Shown: in pieces, positions 51,820 to 64,000 of the stretch
How the letters are laid out: each line of letters starts with the position of its first letter
Numbering within the stretch: the stretch's first letter is position 1
Source: Paralichthys olivaceus
Taxonomy: Eukaryota > Chordata > Actinopteri > Pleuronectiformes > Paralichthyidae
NCBI RefSeq assembly: GCF_024713975.1
Contig: NC_091096.1
Span: 21,574,458 to 21,638,457, forward strand
Reading direction: 5' to 3'
DNA: 64,000 bases
Made by a program: the position numbers and the translations under genes
The notes under the pieces: generated by a model
What the model was told of the DNA's origin: nothing
Database searches by the model: none
Seen by the model: only the letters and a program-made list of their open reading frames with translations

Positions 51820-52429
51820 CTGACCCCTACATCTGGAGTCATAACTGCAAGAGGCACTGTCAACCCACACATGTCATCATCATAATAATAATCATTATAA
51901 TCATAATGATAATATAAGTGAAAATAGCAAGTTATATCATCCAAACTCTCAAAGACGGCTGATTAAATATTAGTAATAGCAAAATAAAGCACTAAAGAAA
52001 GAAATACAATCAAAACACATGATGTAGTTGTGAGGTGTGAGCCCAGTTCAAGTCGCACAAATCATCACATGATTTATTTGTCGTTTTAACACTTTACAGG
52101 ATGAGAGAAGAGGGAGAAGTTCATTTCAACAACCGGATTTTCATTTACAAACGCGCTGACTGATGTGCAATGACCATGCCGGAATGAAGAGTTGAAGAAG
52201 ATACTATGTGAATTATATTATATATGCACCGATTGCGTGTGTACACTTGTGGGTAAGTGAAGCAACATAAAACGAACAGAATCTGAATGGAGTTTGGTGC
52301 CGGTGGCTGCAGCGTCCAAACGTCCAGAAACACTGATTTACCCTGAACTCTGCAACACGTTGTAGATTCAATAAACACTGGTTTTAATAGGTGCGTGCGT
52401 GTGTGTGTGTGTGATTTGAATGATCGTGG

Positions 52430-52457
52430 AATCTCGCGGGTAAAATCTCCCGGGTAA
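52430..52457 (+). repeat. 14-bp tandem duplication in the ZDHHC8 upstream region
   Basis: AATCTCGCGGGTAA is followed directly by AATCTCCCGGGTAA, with one base different. The first unit contains the TCTCGCG word found in some housekeeping promoters. Confidence 0.7.
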
Positions 52458-52628
52458 AACTGACTGAAGAGCGATCCATGGCTCCTGATGAAATGCAGAA
52501 CAACCAGCAGCAGACATGGGCAGTTCTCCTCAAGGAGACGCCTGCAGGGTTTCCAGGGATCGAGGCTCCACCTTTTCGAGCGGTTCAGTGACCTCAGCAG
52601 TGGGTTGTACCGTGAGGGTGGGATCTCC

Positions 52629-52630
<2 letters not shown>

Positions 52631-52662
<32 letters not shown>
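52631..52662. repeat. GA dinucleotide microsatellite
   Basis: Sixteen GA units about 190 bp upstream of the ZDHHC8 start codon, probably in its 5' leader. The run makes spurious Arg-Glu and Ser-Leu reading frames. Confidence 0.95.
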
Positions 52663-52665
<3 letters not shown>

Positions 52666-52852
52666 CCAGCCCCGTGTGTTCCTGCCTCTCTCTCTCTGAG
52701 GATCTATGCGGCTTCATCGGTAGCACACACGGACTGCTTGTACCTTTCACACCCGCAGAAAAAGGCTTCCACACCGGACCTGGACCTCTTTATTTTCTTC
52801 CCACATGCGCCTCCAATCGGAATAATTAATAGAGGAATGTGGAAATTACAGA

Positions 52853-52956
52853 ATGCCCACCAGCGCTGGAAAGAGATTTAAACCCACCAAATACATCCCG
52901 GTGTCCACTGCTGCCACACTGCTCGTGGGGTCCACCACTTTATTTTTCGTTTTCAC
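52853..52956 (+). CDS. zdhhc8: Palmitoyltransferase ZDHHC8, first coding exon only
   Basis: ZDHHC8 is a DHHC-type S-palmitoyltransferase of the ZDHHC5/8 pair. The exon begins [18 protein letters not shown] and continues into the first transmembrane segment, [14 protein letters not shown], with donor TTCAC|GTAAGT leaving phase 2. Human ZDHHC8 has TKYIPV-like and LLVGSSTLFFVFTCPW sequence here. The LLVGS and FFVFT wording favours ZDHHC8 over ZDHHC5 (FLVGA, FFAFT). The next exon should open with a base completing Thr, followed by CPW. I do not find it in the remaining 11 kb, so the DHHC cysteine-rich domain lies outside the window. Confidence 0.88.
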
Positions 52957-55900
52957 GTAAGTTTTTGTGCCTCCTCTTCTCCTCTAATCGTGTGCATGCA
53001 CAGGGTTGTGTGTCCGGATTACACACACACACGCTCAGGAGTGGGTCTGAAGTTTGCACGGGTGGATCAGTCACTAAACTGGAGTAAGTGATGTTTTTAC
53101 AGGAGTGGGTCTGATCCAGTTGTGAAATGGGTTTTTGCAAAGGGCAGCCTCAGATGCCGCCTCTCCTCTGCAGCCCCACACAGACCATTCAGGGATAAAA
53201 ACCTGCAGGGCAAACTTCCAGTGTGTAAGTTTCTAAAGAAGAGAAGCACCGCTCACAGGCCTGTAGATGCTCACTTTCCATTCAAGAGACGGCGCAGGCA
53301 GTTGTTGGTACAATTAAAATGGTTGCATTGGGCCAGCAGGCGGCTGTGGCTCTGTGTGTTTGTGGGCGGCTGTGTTTGATTCCCACTCATTTGGGATAGT
53401 TAAAGTGTCACACCACTCTTACAAGAGGCATTAGTTATTCTAGGTGAGGGGTTGTTGGGCAAGTGGAGTCCTGCAGGGGTCCCACCGCTATGATTCAGAT
53501 AATCCACCACCATGCCCCACATACAGTGTGTCCATGTGTGTCATCCCGACCCAAGAACAACAGGTCCTCACTCTCCTCTAAGCAGATGTCCATTCAGTTC
53601 AAGTGTGGTGATGAGCTGCTGATAGTGCTCCATCCTCTGCAGCTGCAATCGGGATGATTCCACAGTCACACAGCTTTATCAGCCAGGGTCCCAATCATTG
53701 CCAAGGACCCCCCACGTATAGGAAGACTTCCACCCCCAGGCCCCCACTCACTCCACTTGATAAAAGAGGGAGATAATGACGTGACATAAACACAGAGGTG
53801 ACGCTGTAGATGACAGCAGAGGGAGTGAATCATCATCCTCCTCCAGAGCTAACCCGCCCAGGTGATAGATTATCAGTGAAATCCACGTCATGACATGGAA
53901 ACATGGGGGGTGAAAATCTTAATGAATGATGTCTGATCTAGACTAACTACTATAAGAAGCATAGATCACTCAATAGTTCCTCGTTTATAGACCCACTGTC
54001 TGCAGAGGGCTCAATCTGTAGCAGTGATTCCAAGCCCTGATTGGATGTTTGACAGTGTTTTAAAGACCATATGTCACAGTGACCAATGGGAGACATGGAC
54101 GCAGTGATGATTCATTGGTTTTCAAGACATTTTCCTCTCTACATGAGCTCTTGTGTAATGTGTGTGAATTTGTGGCTGTAAATCATGTATTGCTTTTTTC
54201 CCACATCAGAGGTTTTTCTGTCAATAGTAAAATGTAAGCAAGATGCATTAAGTGCAAAACCTGGCCCACATGGACAAATGCATGAAGACAGAGAAATGCT
54301 TTGGCTGCACTACGAGCGGTTTTGCACTCTCACTCTCAGGTCAGTGACCGCGACCGAGTGAAACATATGGTGTTTGTGGGTTGTGCCAGTAGGATGTATC
54401 TTTAAAAATCCCAGCATTCCTTTAGTGTACTGTCCAGGGCTTTGCTTAAACAAATCCTGATCTGTGAATCAATTACTTTACTAATTGTGATCAGATAATT
54501 CAGTCAGAAATGTTGCTTATACATTTTCTCAATATATTTATAGAATTATTAGTTTTAGTTCACTCTACACTTTAACGTTCACCTCATCAGCAGATGGTGT
54601 GAGGGTAAGGATTAAGACTGTACTCTGTTCCTCTTCCATTTCCTCGTAAAAAAAAAAAAAATAGGCCCAGAGGATTGAGCTGTGTATAATGGAACCCCCC
54701 GGGGAGCAGTGCACGTCCAAACTAGGACATGCCTCCTCATTATCAAACGCACATCCATTCCATCCATTATCTTGGACCCAGTCTGAGGCTGCTGCAGGGC
54801 TACCCATAAACGATATATGCTGCAGAACAGTTATAGACCTTTTGTGTTACATCTCTTTATCAGAAAAACATGCACTGAGTCCAACATAGGAGAAATTAAA
54901 ATTTTCATATTGCCAGTTTGGTTTGGATGCAGAAATGCAGAGGTTAAGACTAAAGAGCTATATCACTACCTCGTGTGCACTCATGTACAGCACAGCGCCA
55001 GGGACACAAATCTTTTTTTATTCCCAGGCTGTGTTAAAGGTCTAACTGCTGTCAACAGGCCACTTGGTGCCATGTGGGCAACGGAGGATGAGACTTGGGG
55101 TCAGCACTACACACACTCATACGCACAAACACACACACTTGCTGATGTCTGACAGTTTGTGTTTCCCCACAGAGATTGAATTAGGTCACATTAGTACAGA
55201 ATTATTAATGTACACACAGCATGACCACTCATCAATCATCATAAAGAAATACTGAAGACATGTTTCCAGTCCTGGTTTAGTGATCACAATATAATCCCAG
55301 TCATATCTGGATCAATAACTTAGAGCACTGCCTATGTCTAAATTTGTCCCAGTTCCATATGGCTGCATTAAAGAAGCTTTATTCTACCTTTTAGTGCACC
55401 GGTGCTCAGAATGGCTTAATCACTGGCCCTGACCATATGCCAGATGAATAACCTGCTCTGGAAGCAGAACAGCCAGGCGGGCCCTTCTCATTTGTTGCCA
55501 GGCTTAATCGTCCACACTTCAGGGTGCGCATGACTAGATGTGTGGATCGATCCACTGATCATCTGGACAAGACGGACAAGACCTACGTGGTCAGCAGTTT
55601 TGTCTGTGTGGGGGCTTAAATAATCAGAGTGCATGGTGGCATTTGACCAGACTGAGAGCAGAGCTGTGCACGAGAAGAGGCCTGACAGGAATCTAATCTT
55701 CAGCTTCCACATCTGTTTCCTCCTTTTCACTTTAGATCCATGGAATCAGTCTTCATTCAGATCCTAAAGCATGCATTGTTTTGTATTTGTGCTCCATTGA
55801 AATTTTAGTGTTAGTGGAAACAGTTACAAGCTGTGAAAAGATGGGAAGAGGGGTTGACACTGAATCACGATACGTTGTGTTCCTCAAATTGTTCCTCATA

Positions 55901-58639
55901 CTTTTGGGTTCTATATGTTGGTACGTATATGGTCAATGGTTTCATAAGAAGCCATTTTACATGACTCATCACAGAGGAGCTGTTTTACAGTAAAATGTTT
56001 GGGGGAACCTGGAACAAAATGTTCACAGTATGACAGTGGTTCTGGGTTTCAGACATGCCCCACTTCAGACATCCAACATCTCTCCACATCAAAATTTGTA
56101 TCGTTCATTAACCGTGTTTGTGGAAACAGTTAATATCAAAGGATCCAAGTTGAAATGTGATAAAGTTGCACAACAGCACCAGCAAACCTTTGTTTATTTC
56201 CCCCACAAAATCCTATTAATTCAATCTGATCTCACTGTAATGTACCAGCACAGGAGTGTACTACCAAGTACATCCTGGAAGTATAGTAGTAGTGTAGCCT
56301 TCTTCTGGTAATCTAAGCTCGGAGACAGAGAAAGACATAGTGCACTTAGACTCAAACTGAAACACAACAGAAAGGTAAAATGAGGGATAGTGCCTGTTTC
56401 GTTGGCCAATGTTAGCTAACTTTAGCCAAGCTGCTTTCTTGAAATAAAACATTTTATAAAAATGAAGAGAAGGCATACTTCCACTTTACTTATACTTATT
56501 CTTCTTGGTGAACCACCTACTTTGTTCATAGAGGATAACACAGTAAAAGTTTTTTTGTTACTGTATGTAACTTATTTCACTATAATAATAATAATATGTC
56601 CAGTTGTGTGGGTAAACACATACTCAGATCTCCCACTGAGTGTACGATCTTCTTACTCCCTCTTCTCTTTGCTGTAACGTCACACTTTCCACTTTCTATT
56701 TCACTGAAGGTCTAAAAATGTAATTGAATGTTTGTTCATCGACTAATCCTTGTCCTGCGTGTGATTATGTATGCTGAGCTGCTGTCGTCTTTTTGTCAAG
56801 GGGTTCGATGAACAAGCCTGTAATCTTTTATGCCTCACTGCTTGGTATTAGTGTCCATTAGAGCCGGTGTTCCTTCCTCATGTGTGACATTATTGGCTTC
56901 GAGCCGTCCTGTGTTTGACTCTACTTCAATGAATTGTTGGTTTAACTTATCCTGTTTATGCTCAGTGCGGGGGCCAGGCTGTCTTTGCTGCCTGTTTTAA
57001 ATATTGCTCATATGGCACTGGGACTGATTTGGTTTTAGTTTGTTTATTTAAATGTGTGATCAAGGATATTGCTAAGTTTGAGATGATGCAAGGGCAGAGC
57101 GTTTCTCAGCAGGAGGAAATTACAAACTCTTATGTTATTGATATACTCAAACAGCTCAATTATTGTTTGCACTAATGAAAAAGCATCTTTCAAATCTAGA
57201 AACCAGAGAATATTGCCCCTTTGTTGTGAATTTAGTGAACAGGACTCAGTGAGATGCTTGCACAACTTTAATCTCCAAGTAAGCTTTACAAAAATATTCC
57301 CGTAAGAGTGGCAAACCTCTGCTCCCAAGGCAAGCTCGCCACTTTTCGTCTTGTGCGTCCACGCTGTCACAGCTTCAGGTTTCATCTTCTCCGCTGAGGT
57401 GGATAAGGAGTAATCCTGTCACACAGGATAAAACTTTGATCATTTTGAAGAGGCCAAAAGTAGTTGATAGATGTACAAGCTCATCAAAGCTAAAACGTCC
57501 CCCCCTTGGCCTGTTCAGAAAATCCATGTGGCACAGTCAGCTGGTTTGTAGAGATATCTCCTTTTCCCGCTCACTTAGGATTAAACCAGCAGCAGCTATA
57601 GGTGCAGTGTTCCTCGCTTTGTCAGATTAGATAACGATGTAATTTCCTCTGTGGGCCTTGGTCATCCATCAGCACCATGGATGAGGGTCTGGCAAGTGAC
57701 AATTGCAGTTCAGGGTTGTGTCACTTGTGCTCTCAGAAAGTACTCAAGAGGGCAGGAAATAATGAAAGCAGGAGCCTTATTTCAGTTAGGGCTAATTCAG
57801 AAGATAAGGCAGGAATTATAAATTGACCCTGAGCTTTTTTTATTTTTACTTTAGTGTCTTATTGCTTTATGACAGAATATGTTTAGCCTGTTGGGTGGTT
57901 TATGGTTAATGTTCTTTCTAATTATATATTCTGGTTTACCTCAGGGCCTGGTTCCAACCTGTGGTATTATTACTCACTGACCAACACTCTGCTGCTTCAC
58001 AGCTGATAGAGCAGCTACAATGTGTAGTGGTGGTTAACTCAGAGTGACTGGCTCTATTAACGGTGAAGTATTCAATCTTTTAAATAGTCCTTTCCTTGTG
58101 TCCCATCCCCCAGTGTCCTGATTTCACCAATACAGACATTTTAGTTCTCTCTGTCTTTGATACCATCACACAGCTTCAATCTCAGGTCTTTCTATTTAAA
58201 TCCAAAAGTGTTCTGTTGATCAGATCAGATCCTGTGTGTCCTGAGTGGTGCTGTGTAGAAAGTGGATACCCAACCCGATCGGGGAAAACAGCAGACTCGG
58301 GTAGGGGTCGGACACAAAAACAGAATGCCAGTCAGTTTGTGTCGGGCTGTGTTGGCCCACCCAGAGTGTGGGTTGTGTTTTAACCCACTCTCTGGTGCTC
58401 TGAGTATTTAGGAGTCCTTGAGATAATTTCAGCTCAGTACCTGAATGAGAAGGTCGGTGCAGATGAAATAATTTGCACTCATCCCAGTTAGAGTACCGTG
58501 TTGTAATCAAAGTTTTCACTCACGGTTAAACCAACATTCAACATCTTACAATATGTTTGTCCTTGTAAATGATTTAGATCAGATCAGCTTTTTTGACTGT
58601 TTGTATATCCACAACACAAAGCATGGTTATTGACTGTGC

Positions 58640-58756
58640 TAGTGGCATGGCTTAACTCTGAAATATATACTGAAATATTTGGATGGATTGCTCTGAAACT
58701 TAGACACTGACATTAATGGTCCCCAGAGGATGAATAGTAGTGACCTTTGTGACATG
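58640..58756 (+). repeat. Dispersed teleost repeat
   Basis: AATATTTGGATGGATTGCTCTGAAACTTAGACACTGACATTAATGG and CCCCAGAGGATGAATAGTAGTGACC follow a widespread fish repeat built on GGATTGCCATGAAATTTGG and CCCCAGAGGATGAATCC. Its class is not certain. Confidence 0.6.
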
Positions 58757-59160
58757 TTTCTGTCGTCATCAGGATGAATTGATATGATTTTGATGACTGG
58801 ATCCTGTAGCTTTTCTTCTTGCAGCTTTATCTGGTCTAAATTTAAAACTATCCAGTTCTGGATATGTTCTGTTTGGTTGAGGTGAGGGGTGGTGCCTACA
58901 GGAGCGTACAGGAGGAAACGGTGAATAAGGAGGTGAACTCATTGTGTTATTCCAGCAGAAACTCAAGGTCTGAATCTAGACTCCATCAGTCATATATTTT
59001 TAGTTACATTTTGACAGTAATGGGATCAAATGTGAGCTCCTGACAAATGTCTCGATCTAATCACGAACCAACAGAGTGTGGTTCTTAAGATACACCTGAA
59101 TGGGCCTTTTTTTTTAGCTTGGAGCAAACCATTGCCAAACAGCTTATATATCTAAATATG

Positions 59161-59205
59161 AACACACACACACACACACACTTACACACACTTACACACA
59201 CACTA
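59161..59205. repeat. CA microsatellite with CTTACACACA interruptions
   Basis: Roughly 45 bp of CA repeats with two TT-containing interruptions, in ZDHHC8 intron 1. Confidence 0.9.
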
Positions 59206-61565
59206 ACCAGTTCTGTGAGTCATAGCAGGGAACTACCATATATCAGTTTGTCTGTCAAGGCATGGTATGTCCAGCTGTTGAGCCTTCTCAGAGTAAAGTT
59301 GTGGAGTAGTGGAGTAGTGTTTCTCATCAGGTCTGGAGTCCATCAAATATCTTCGAATGATTCCTATGGGAGCTGCAGGATAATAAAGCAGTTCATTTTA
59401 ATTTGTCCGTTATTGTAATCTCACTGATAGAATTATGTCTATGGTCACTAGTGTGGAATGTCACCTCTCCTGCCTGTGTCAGCCTGTGGTATAGCCAGCA
59501 GGCTGCTGGTCGAGCTTCCATACTGTCAAATCAGTCCTCTATCAGTATGGATGAGTAAAAGAGCCCCAGAGATAAAGATGATGTCGTCTAATCTCATTCC
59601 ATCCCAGCCCTCCTGTCGCTGCTCAACCACCAGGTTAAGATAATGCTGACAGATCCTTCTCTGGAACCATACATTGCTGGGCAGGGCACCCGACTGCACT
59701 ACATTCCACAAAAACACGTCACATCAAGCTACATGTTGAGGCACGTTGTCCTGATTTAGTAACTATTAATTTAGTCAACTTATCTGGTTGGTAATAATAA
59801 GCCTATCTCACTCTACGTAAGAGCAACCGTTTCTTCTGGGATCAAGTAAATTTGTACGTTTTCACAAGTGCATCATCAGTGGTCCCTGTTTTGTGGGATG
59901 AGTGGGATGGTTTTAAAATGCCCCTGATTTCAAGTTAAACCCTCTCTGCATTATACCACTTCTGTATCAGATGACTTATTATAAATTGATAAAATCATGA
60001 ACACCCTAATCTGCAACATCAGGTGATTAAGAATCACCATGGCATATCATGGTCTCACATGGTTTTCCAGTAAATGTTGACCTTTAACAGAAATCTGTGC
60101 TTTATAACAGAAGCCTGTTCTCTTTCTACCAAACTATGAATGTGTCATTTGTCCTCCACATCTTTGGACCTGGAGAAACGTTTAGAGCCTTTTCGTTTTT
60201 TCTACTGCGACTCGTGACTGTGCTCCTTTCTCCGTGTCTATTTAAATATCCTTCTGGTTTCTCTGAAACAGTGAATTTGTGGAGCTCTGCTGCTTGCCAA
60301 AAAAGTAAATTGTGCCTTGTGATGCCATAGTTGAGCTAAATGGATCCATGTGGACTGACTGCATAGCAGTATGTGGGCGAAAAGTGCGGGAAAAGTGCAG
60401 CGAGGTGCTCTCCGGAGTTTGCTGTGCTCCACCACCCTCCCACCAGTTGAATGAGCTGAGGCAGCCTGGAGAGTCTCCTCTTGGGGGGAACATGTGGGAT
60501 TAATTTAGACCTCCAGCCTCTCCCTCCGTGGGTGACTCCACCCTGTTTCCCCTCCTGTTGTTTTGTCAGAAGGAGACCATGACTGGTCATAAGTAGAAAC
60601 AGAGCTCTTGGTCTTAACACCGTCGGCTGGTGCGGCTTCCTGAGAGATCAGGAGAGTCTAGCAGCCAGAGGCCTCCAGTGTTTATGAGAGTGTGGCTGTG
60701 TCCATCTCTGGGTCACAGAGGAAGACGGGCAGATAAACTGTGATTATGAGGGCAGCTCTTCCGCATCTCTGCTCTTTTTTTAAAGTAGGTGGCTTTAGAA
60801 GTCTGGAGATGAGAGGGCACAAAGCCAGTGCTGATTCGCCTGTGTAGTAGCACAGTCGTAGTAACCACACAGCCTCTGAAACCAATGCAGATATCAGCAT
60901 TGTGTATGTGAACATTTTCATTGTGACTATAGTATTTTTCAAGTAATTCTGATTAAATGTGGTAAGAACATGTGAAATTCAAATACATTTATAAAGAATC
61001 ATTTGGTCTTTGTGGTGTGGTTTTAATGTGTTCTTGATTCTCCCACTGGGGCTGCTACAGTCAGAAAAATCATTTTTGTTAAAGTAACATCAAATAATTA
61101 TGTTCACTCAGGTTTGGTATTTTCTCCGTGTGTAAATAAGTAATAAATCTGTGAACATGGATCGAGCATAAAGTTTTATGTTTTTAGCTCATTTTTACTG
61201 ATCCCTAGTGGCCAAAAGTTTTTAGCAAAAGAAAAAGCTAATATTGTTCTCCTATATCTGCCGTGTGTGTGTGTGTTAGGCTGTATGTTAGCCTGTCTAT
61301 AAATACGGGGGTCTCCGGCCAGGTTTGTTTCTGTAAGACTTTTGCCCATTCCCTTTATACTTCTCTGTGGAGGTGACCTTATCACATCTGTCACATGCTA
61401 TCATGTCACACCTTTCTAGAGGGTTTATGAATAGACATCAGTTTTATATTAATATTTATCACAGCTCGACCTAACCCATGTTCCCATACTTAGAAATGTA
61501 GCCTCAGCACCAGCCCCTATTATAACAGTTTGGAATTTTGTTCTGACATCCAGGGGATTGTGCTT

Positions 61566-61577
61566 TATATATATATG

Positions 61578-61634
<57 letters not shown>
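61566..61634. repeat. AT dinucleotide microsatellite
   Basis: About 69 bp of TA repeats with two TATG interruptions near the left end, in ZDHHC8 intron 1. Confidence 0.95.
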
Positions 61635-61637
<3 letters not shown>

Positions 61638-63659
61638 TTTCGGTATAGTCCGGAAAATACGGTATATATAGAAAGGCATGCACAACCTGTTGTATGCACA
61701 TATGCATTTAATGGTTCATTGTGTCTGTTTGCCTTCAACCTTTGTAGTTTACACCCCCTCTTCAAATACTTGATACAAATATGAACAGCAGCCCTGTAAT
61801 TGATTTATGCTTGACTAAAACTACAGCTTGTAAACCCTGCATGTATTTTAAACTACAGCTAGAATACACAGAAAGTAAAGTGGTAGTAGTAGTATGTGGA
61901 CCTCTGTGTCTATTTAAAAGAATGGTATCATTTGACAACAGGGATATTTTGAAAGGAGGTTTAATTCACCGTGCTTTTACTACACTGTGCGGATTCCAGC
62001 TCCACTTGCTCTGAATATATTGACTTGACTGTCACACACAGAGAAATGACTCTGTGGCTCTGGGGCTTGAATCTAGCACAGTCTTCATCTGGACTTGATT
62101 TTATCTTGTGTTTTAGTGCTTGAGTTGACTTTGATTTAGTCCCAATGATTGTTTTATTTATCAGTTGTTGCTTTTTTCAAACCAGTAAAAGCCCCACTTT
62201 GACAGCTGTGTTATTTTCATGACACAGTTTGACAGACTGTGAAAAATGTGTTGTGAATTAATACTCTTGATTTTGGGGGAAGGAAGTTGTTGACCACATC
62301 TGTGACAGAGACGGGACTCTGAAGTTGGTCCTGAAGAGAAGCCAGCTTTGGATTTCCTCGGCTGCACTGCTTTGTTTGGCACCGCATTGTGTAAAATTCT
62401 GCAGAAAAGCCGGAATGTTTTTGTGTGTTATCCATGTACAGCTGATGAAGTCATAGTTGATCTATCATGACTGAAAAACAAGGTCAGGAAGTTTGATGTT
62501 TGATCTGTGAGCGGAGAATTCTTTATTTCTTCCTCACACTTCTTCAGTGACACACATACAGAATATCACATCATAGAAACGATAACAAAGCTGTTCCCTG
62601 GTCCTATTGAGCTGTTTTACGGGTGTGAACTCCAGAAAATGTTACGGAAAATTACATTTGGAGATTGTGTGAGACAGACGCGTTCACAACAACAGCAAAA
62701 GACGAGGGGTGGTGTCTGGGTAGAGCATGCAGGAGGCAGGACATGATGTATAAATTCTGCATCGGAAATCCCGTTTTTCTTTACAGCACATAACCACAAG
62801 TGTTGGCCCTTATCACCAAAAACTCTCAAATCTCATTGTCTTTCCAAGTTGACATCTTCTACTTATCAGTTTCCTTTTTTCATCCTGAGATATTTATGTT
62901 CTTCCAGTTTTGCGTTGGTCGTGTCTTAGAAACATTTTCAACACCACTGCTCACCCGAACAATGTCCAGTTTTTCACATGATGATGTGATGTGGGTCAGC
63001 AGAGCACTCTAACAGTGTTATCTGAATGTTTGTGTTAGGAAGCGTGCTTCAGCGGCTCTCAGGACGCCTTAGACCTTCCAGTGTGCTTTGGCTTCGTGCT
63101 GCTTTATCTCTTCCAGGGTGATCCTGTTTTTGGTTTATTTTGCCTCTCGTCTCGAGTTTACTCAACCTGTCTCCTGATCAGTGATTGCAAAATCAGAGTA
63201 GGCACAGCAGTCCTGTCAACTCTCAGAACTCTCCCCAACATAAAGCTGTGTCCATGGGGCTGTAGTGAGGGCAATACTTGCATTAAAGGAGGGTGGACTT
63301 TATTTATTTAAAATCTTTGTGCAAGGAATGGAGTCAACAGTGTGTTTATCAAGGTTATCATGAGTATGTTTGTGAAAGTGAATAGAAGTGACGGCCCCTG
63401 CAGAGATAAAACTAACTTTTCTTCAAATGTAAAATAACACTTTATTTCAGCAGCTTATAAAATAAAACAATAAGTGTGGCATGTGCTAAAGTCTGAACAC
63501 CTTTCTGCTTGTAAAACACTCAAGACTTCATTATCTCATTAAGCCTCAATTGACTCATTAGGACTTGTAAAGCAGGTTAAAAACCGTCATTAGTGGACGA
63601 TAACTCAAGAACTTGTAAATTCTCTGATGCTAAGTAATGACTATAAAGCAGGGGAGCCT

Positions 63660-64000
63660 ATAAAAAGGTATCAAAGTGCTTGTGTAGCCTGAAATTGCTC
63701 TGTCCAAAATGTCACTGAGAAATGGCAGTTCAGTAGAACTGTGGAAGTCAGGGCTGTATCTGGAAGGCCAAGAAAACAGCACAAAGCCTCATATGACTAC
63801 ACAGGAGCTGCAGGAAGGTTTAGCTGATGCATGAATGGTGATGCATACTTCCACCGTTTCTTTAATGCACATACTGGGTCTGCATGGAAGACACATCAGA
63901 GGGAAACCTTACCTGCAAAGAAACATCTGGATGAACCAGAGTGGGCTTTCCTGGAAACTAGTGCTGGGACCAGATGAAGTTCGTATCAAGCTCTTTGGAG
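63660..64000 (+). mobile_element. Tc1/mariner transposon, 5' part, cut by the window end
   Basis: The plus strand contains CCTGCAAAGAAACATCTGGATGAACCAGA, followed by a frame reading LVLGPDEVRIKLFG. This corresponds to the Tc1-family LWSDETKVELFG block that holds the first catalytic Asp of the DDE triad. The usual Trp-Ser is replaced, and upstream frames are disrupted, so the copy looks inactive. The left terminal repeat is not clearly seen and the element continues past the right edge. Confidence 0.7.

Larger units (their letters stand above)
51483..52852. promoter_or_regulatory. Divergent promoter region between PGAM5 and ZDHHC8
   Basis: The two start codons face away from each other about 1.37 kb apart. 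CpG-rich blocks surround the first exon of PGAM5 (about 51.2-51.7 kb). The interval also holds a CTCF-like word at 51805-51819, a 14-bp tandem duplication at 52430-52457 and a GA microsatellite at 52631-52662. Part of the right side must be the ZDHHC8 5' leader. Transcription starts cannot be placed by eye. Confidence 0.55.
52957..63600 (+). other. zdhhc8: ZDHHC8 intron 1 (5' part, more than 11 kb)
   Basis: No exon with the expected CPW continuation is present, and the short open frames on both strands resemble nothing I know. The stretch holds CA repeats near 55104-55140 and 59161-59205, a poly-A run near 54649-54661, a dispersed repeat at 58640-58756, a TA microsatellite at 61566-61634 and, at its end, a Tc1/mariner element. 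Confidence 0.65.

Noticed and set aside
52145-52774. 209-codon minus-strand open frame opposite the ZDHHC8 leader
   Set aside because: It contains the translated GA microsatellite (Ser-Leu run), has no domain signal, and lies antisense to a leader region. Chance in moderately GC-rich sequence is enough.
58096-58383. Possible ZDHHC8 second exon after CCCCCAG at 58113
   Set aside because: The following codons do not give CPWLT-type sequence in the required phase or any DHHC-family continuation.
61449-61784. Several open frames with Tyr-Ile runs on both strands
   Set aside because: They are produced by the TA microsatellite.
1-64000. tRNA, rRNA, CRISPR or prokaryotic-type operon signals
   Set aside because: I looked for them and found none. 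The window is ordinary vertebrate gene territory.

Overview
The window is vertebrate nuclear DNA, almost certainly from a ray-finned (teleost) fish. Small exons with GT-AG introns, long AT-rich introns, many microsatellites, Tc1/mariner remnants and several short dispersed repeats of types familiar from fish genomes support this. There are no operons, CRISPR arrays, rRNA genes or recognisable tRNA genes. All exon models were made by reading splice sites and codon phase by eye and comparing with remembered vertebrate family members. No alignment or transcript evidence was available.

Layout: (1) About 0.4-13.1 kb, minus strand: a gene I cannot name. It encodes a signal peptide, one CUB domain interrupted by a disordered insert of about 160 residues, a transmembrane segment and a short tail that probably continues off the left edge. 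(2) 16.5-33 kb, plus strand: GOLGA3 (golgin-160), about 23 coding exons and about 1,530 codons. (3) 34.4-46.8 kb, plus strand: ANKLE2, 12 coding exons and about 970 codons. (4) 46.9-51.5 kb, minus strand: PGAM5, six coding exons and 301 codons, tail-to-tail with ANKLE2. (5) 52.4 kb to beyond the right edge, plus strand: the first coding exon of ZDHHC8, head-to-head with PGAM5, followed by more than 11 kb of its first intron, with a Tc1/mariner element cut by the window end.

The GOLGA3-ANKLE2-PGAM5 order and orientation match human 12q24.33. ZDHHC8 beside PGAM5 does not match human, where ZDHHC8 is on 22q11. The genes share membrane or organelle themes: Golgi tether, ER/nuclear-envelope mitotic regulator, mitochondrial phosphatase and palmitoyltransferase. 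They are independent transcription units and nothing indicates joint function.

I see no clear new biological system. The best leads are the split-CUB membrane protein, two GC-AG introns, an ANKLE2 start exon that excludes the N-terminal membrane anchor known in human, a PGAM5 without the KEAP1-binding motif, and a golgin-160 that keeps one human caspase site but not another.
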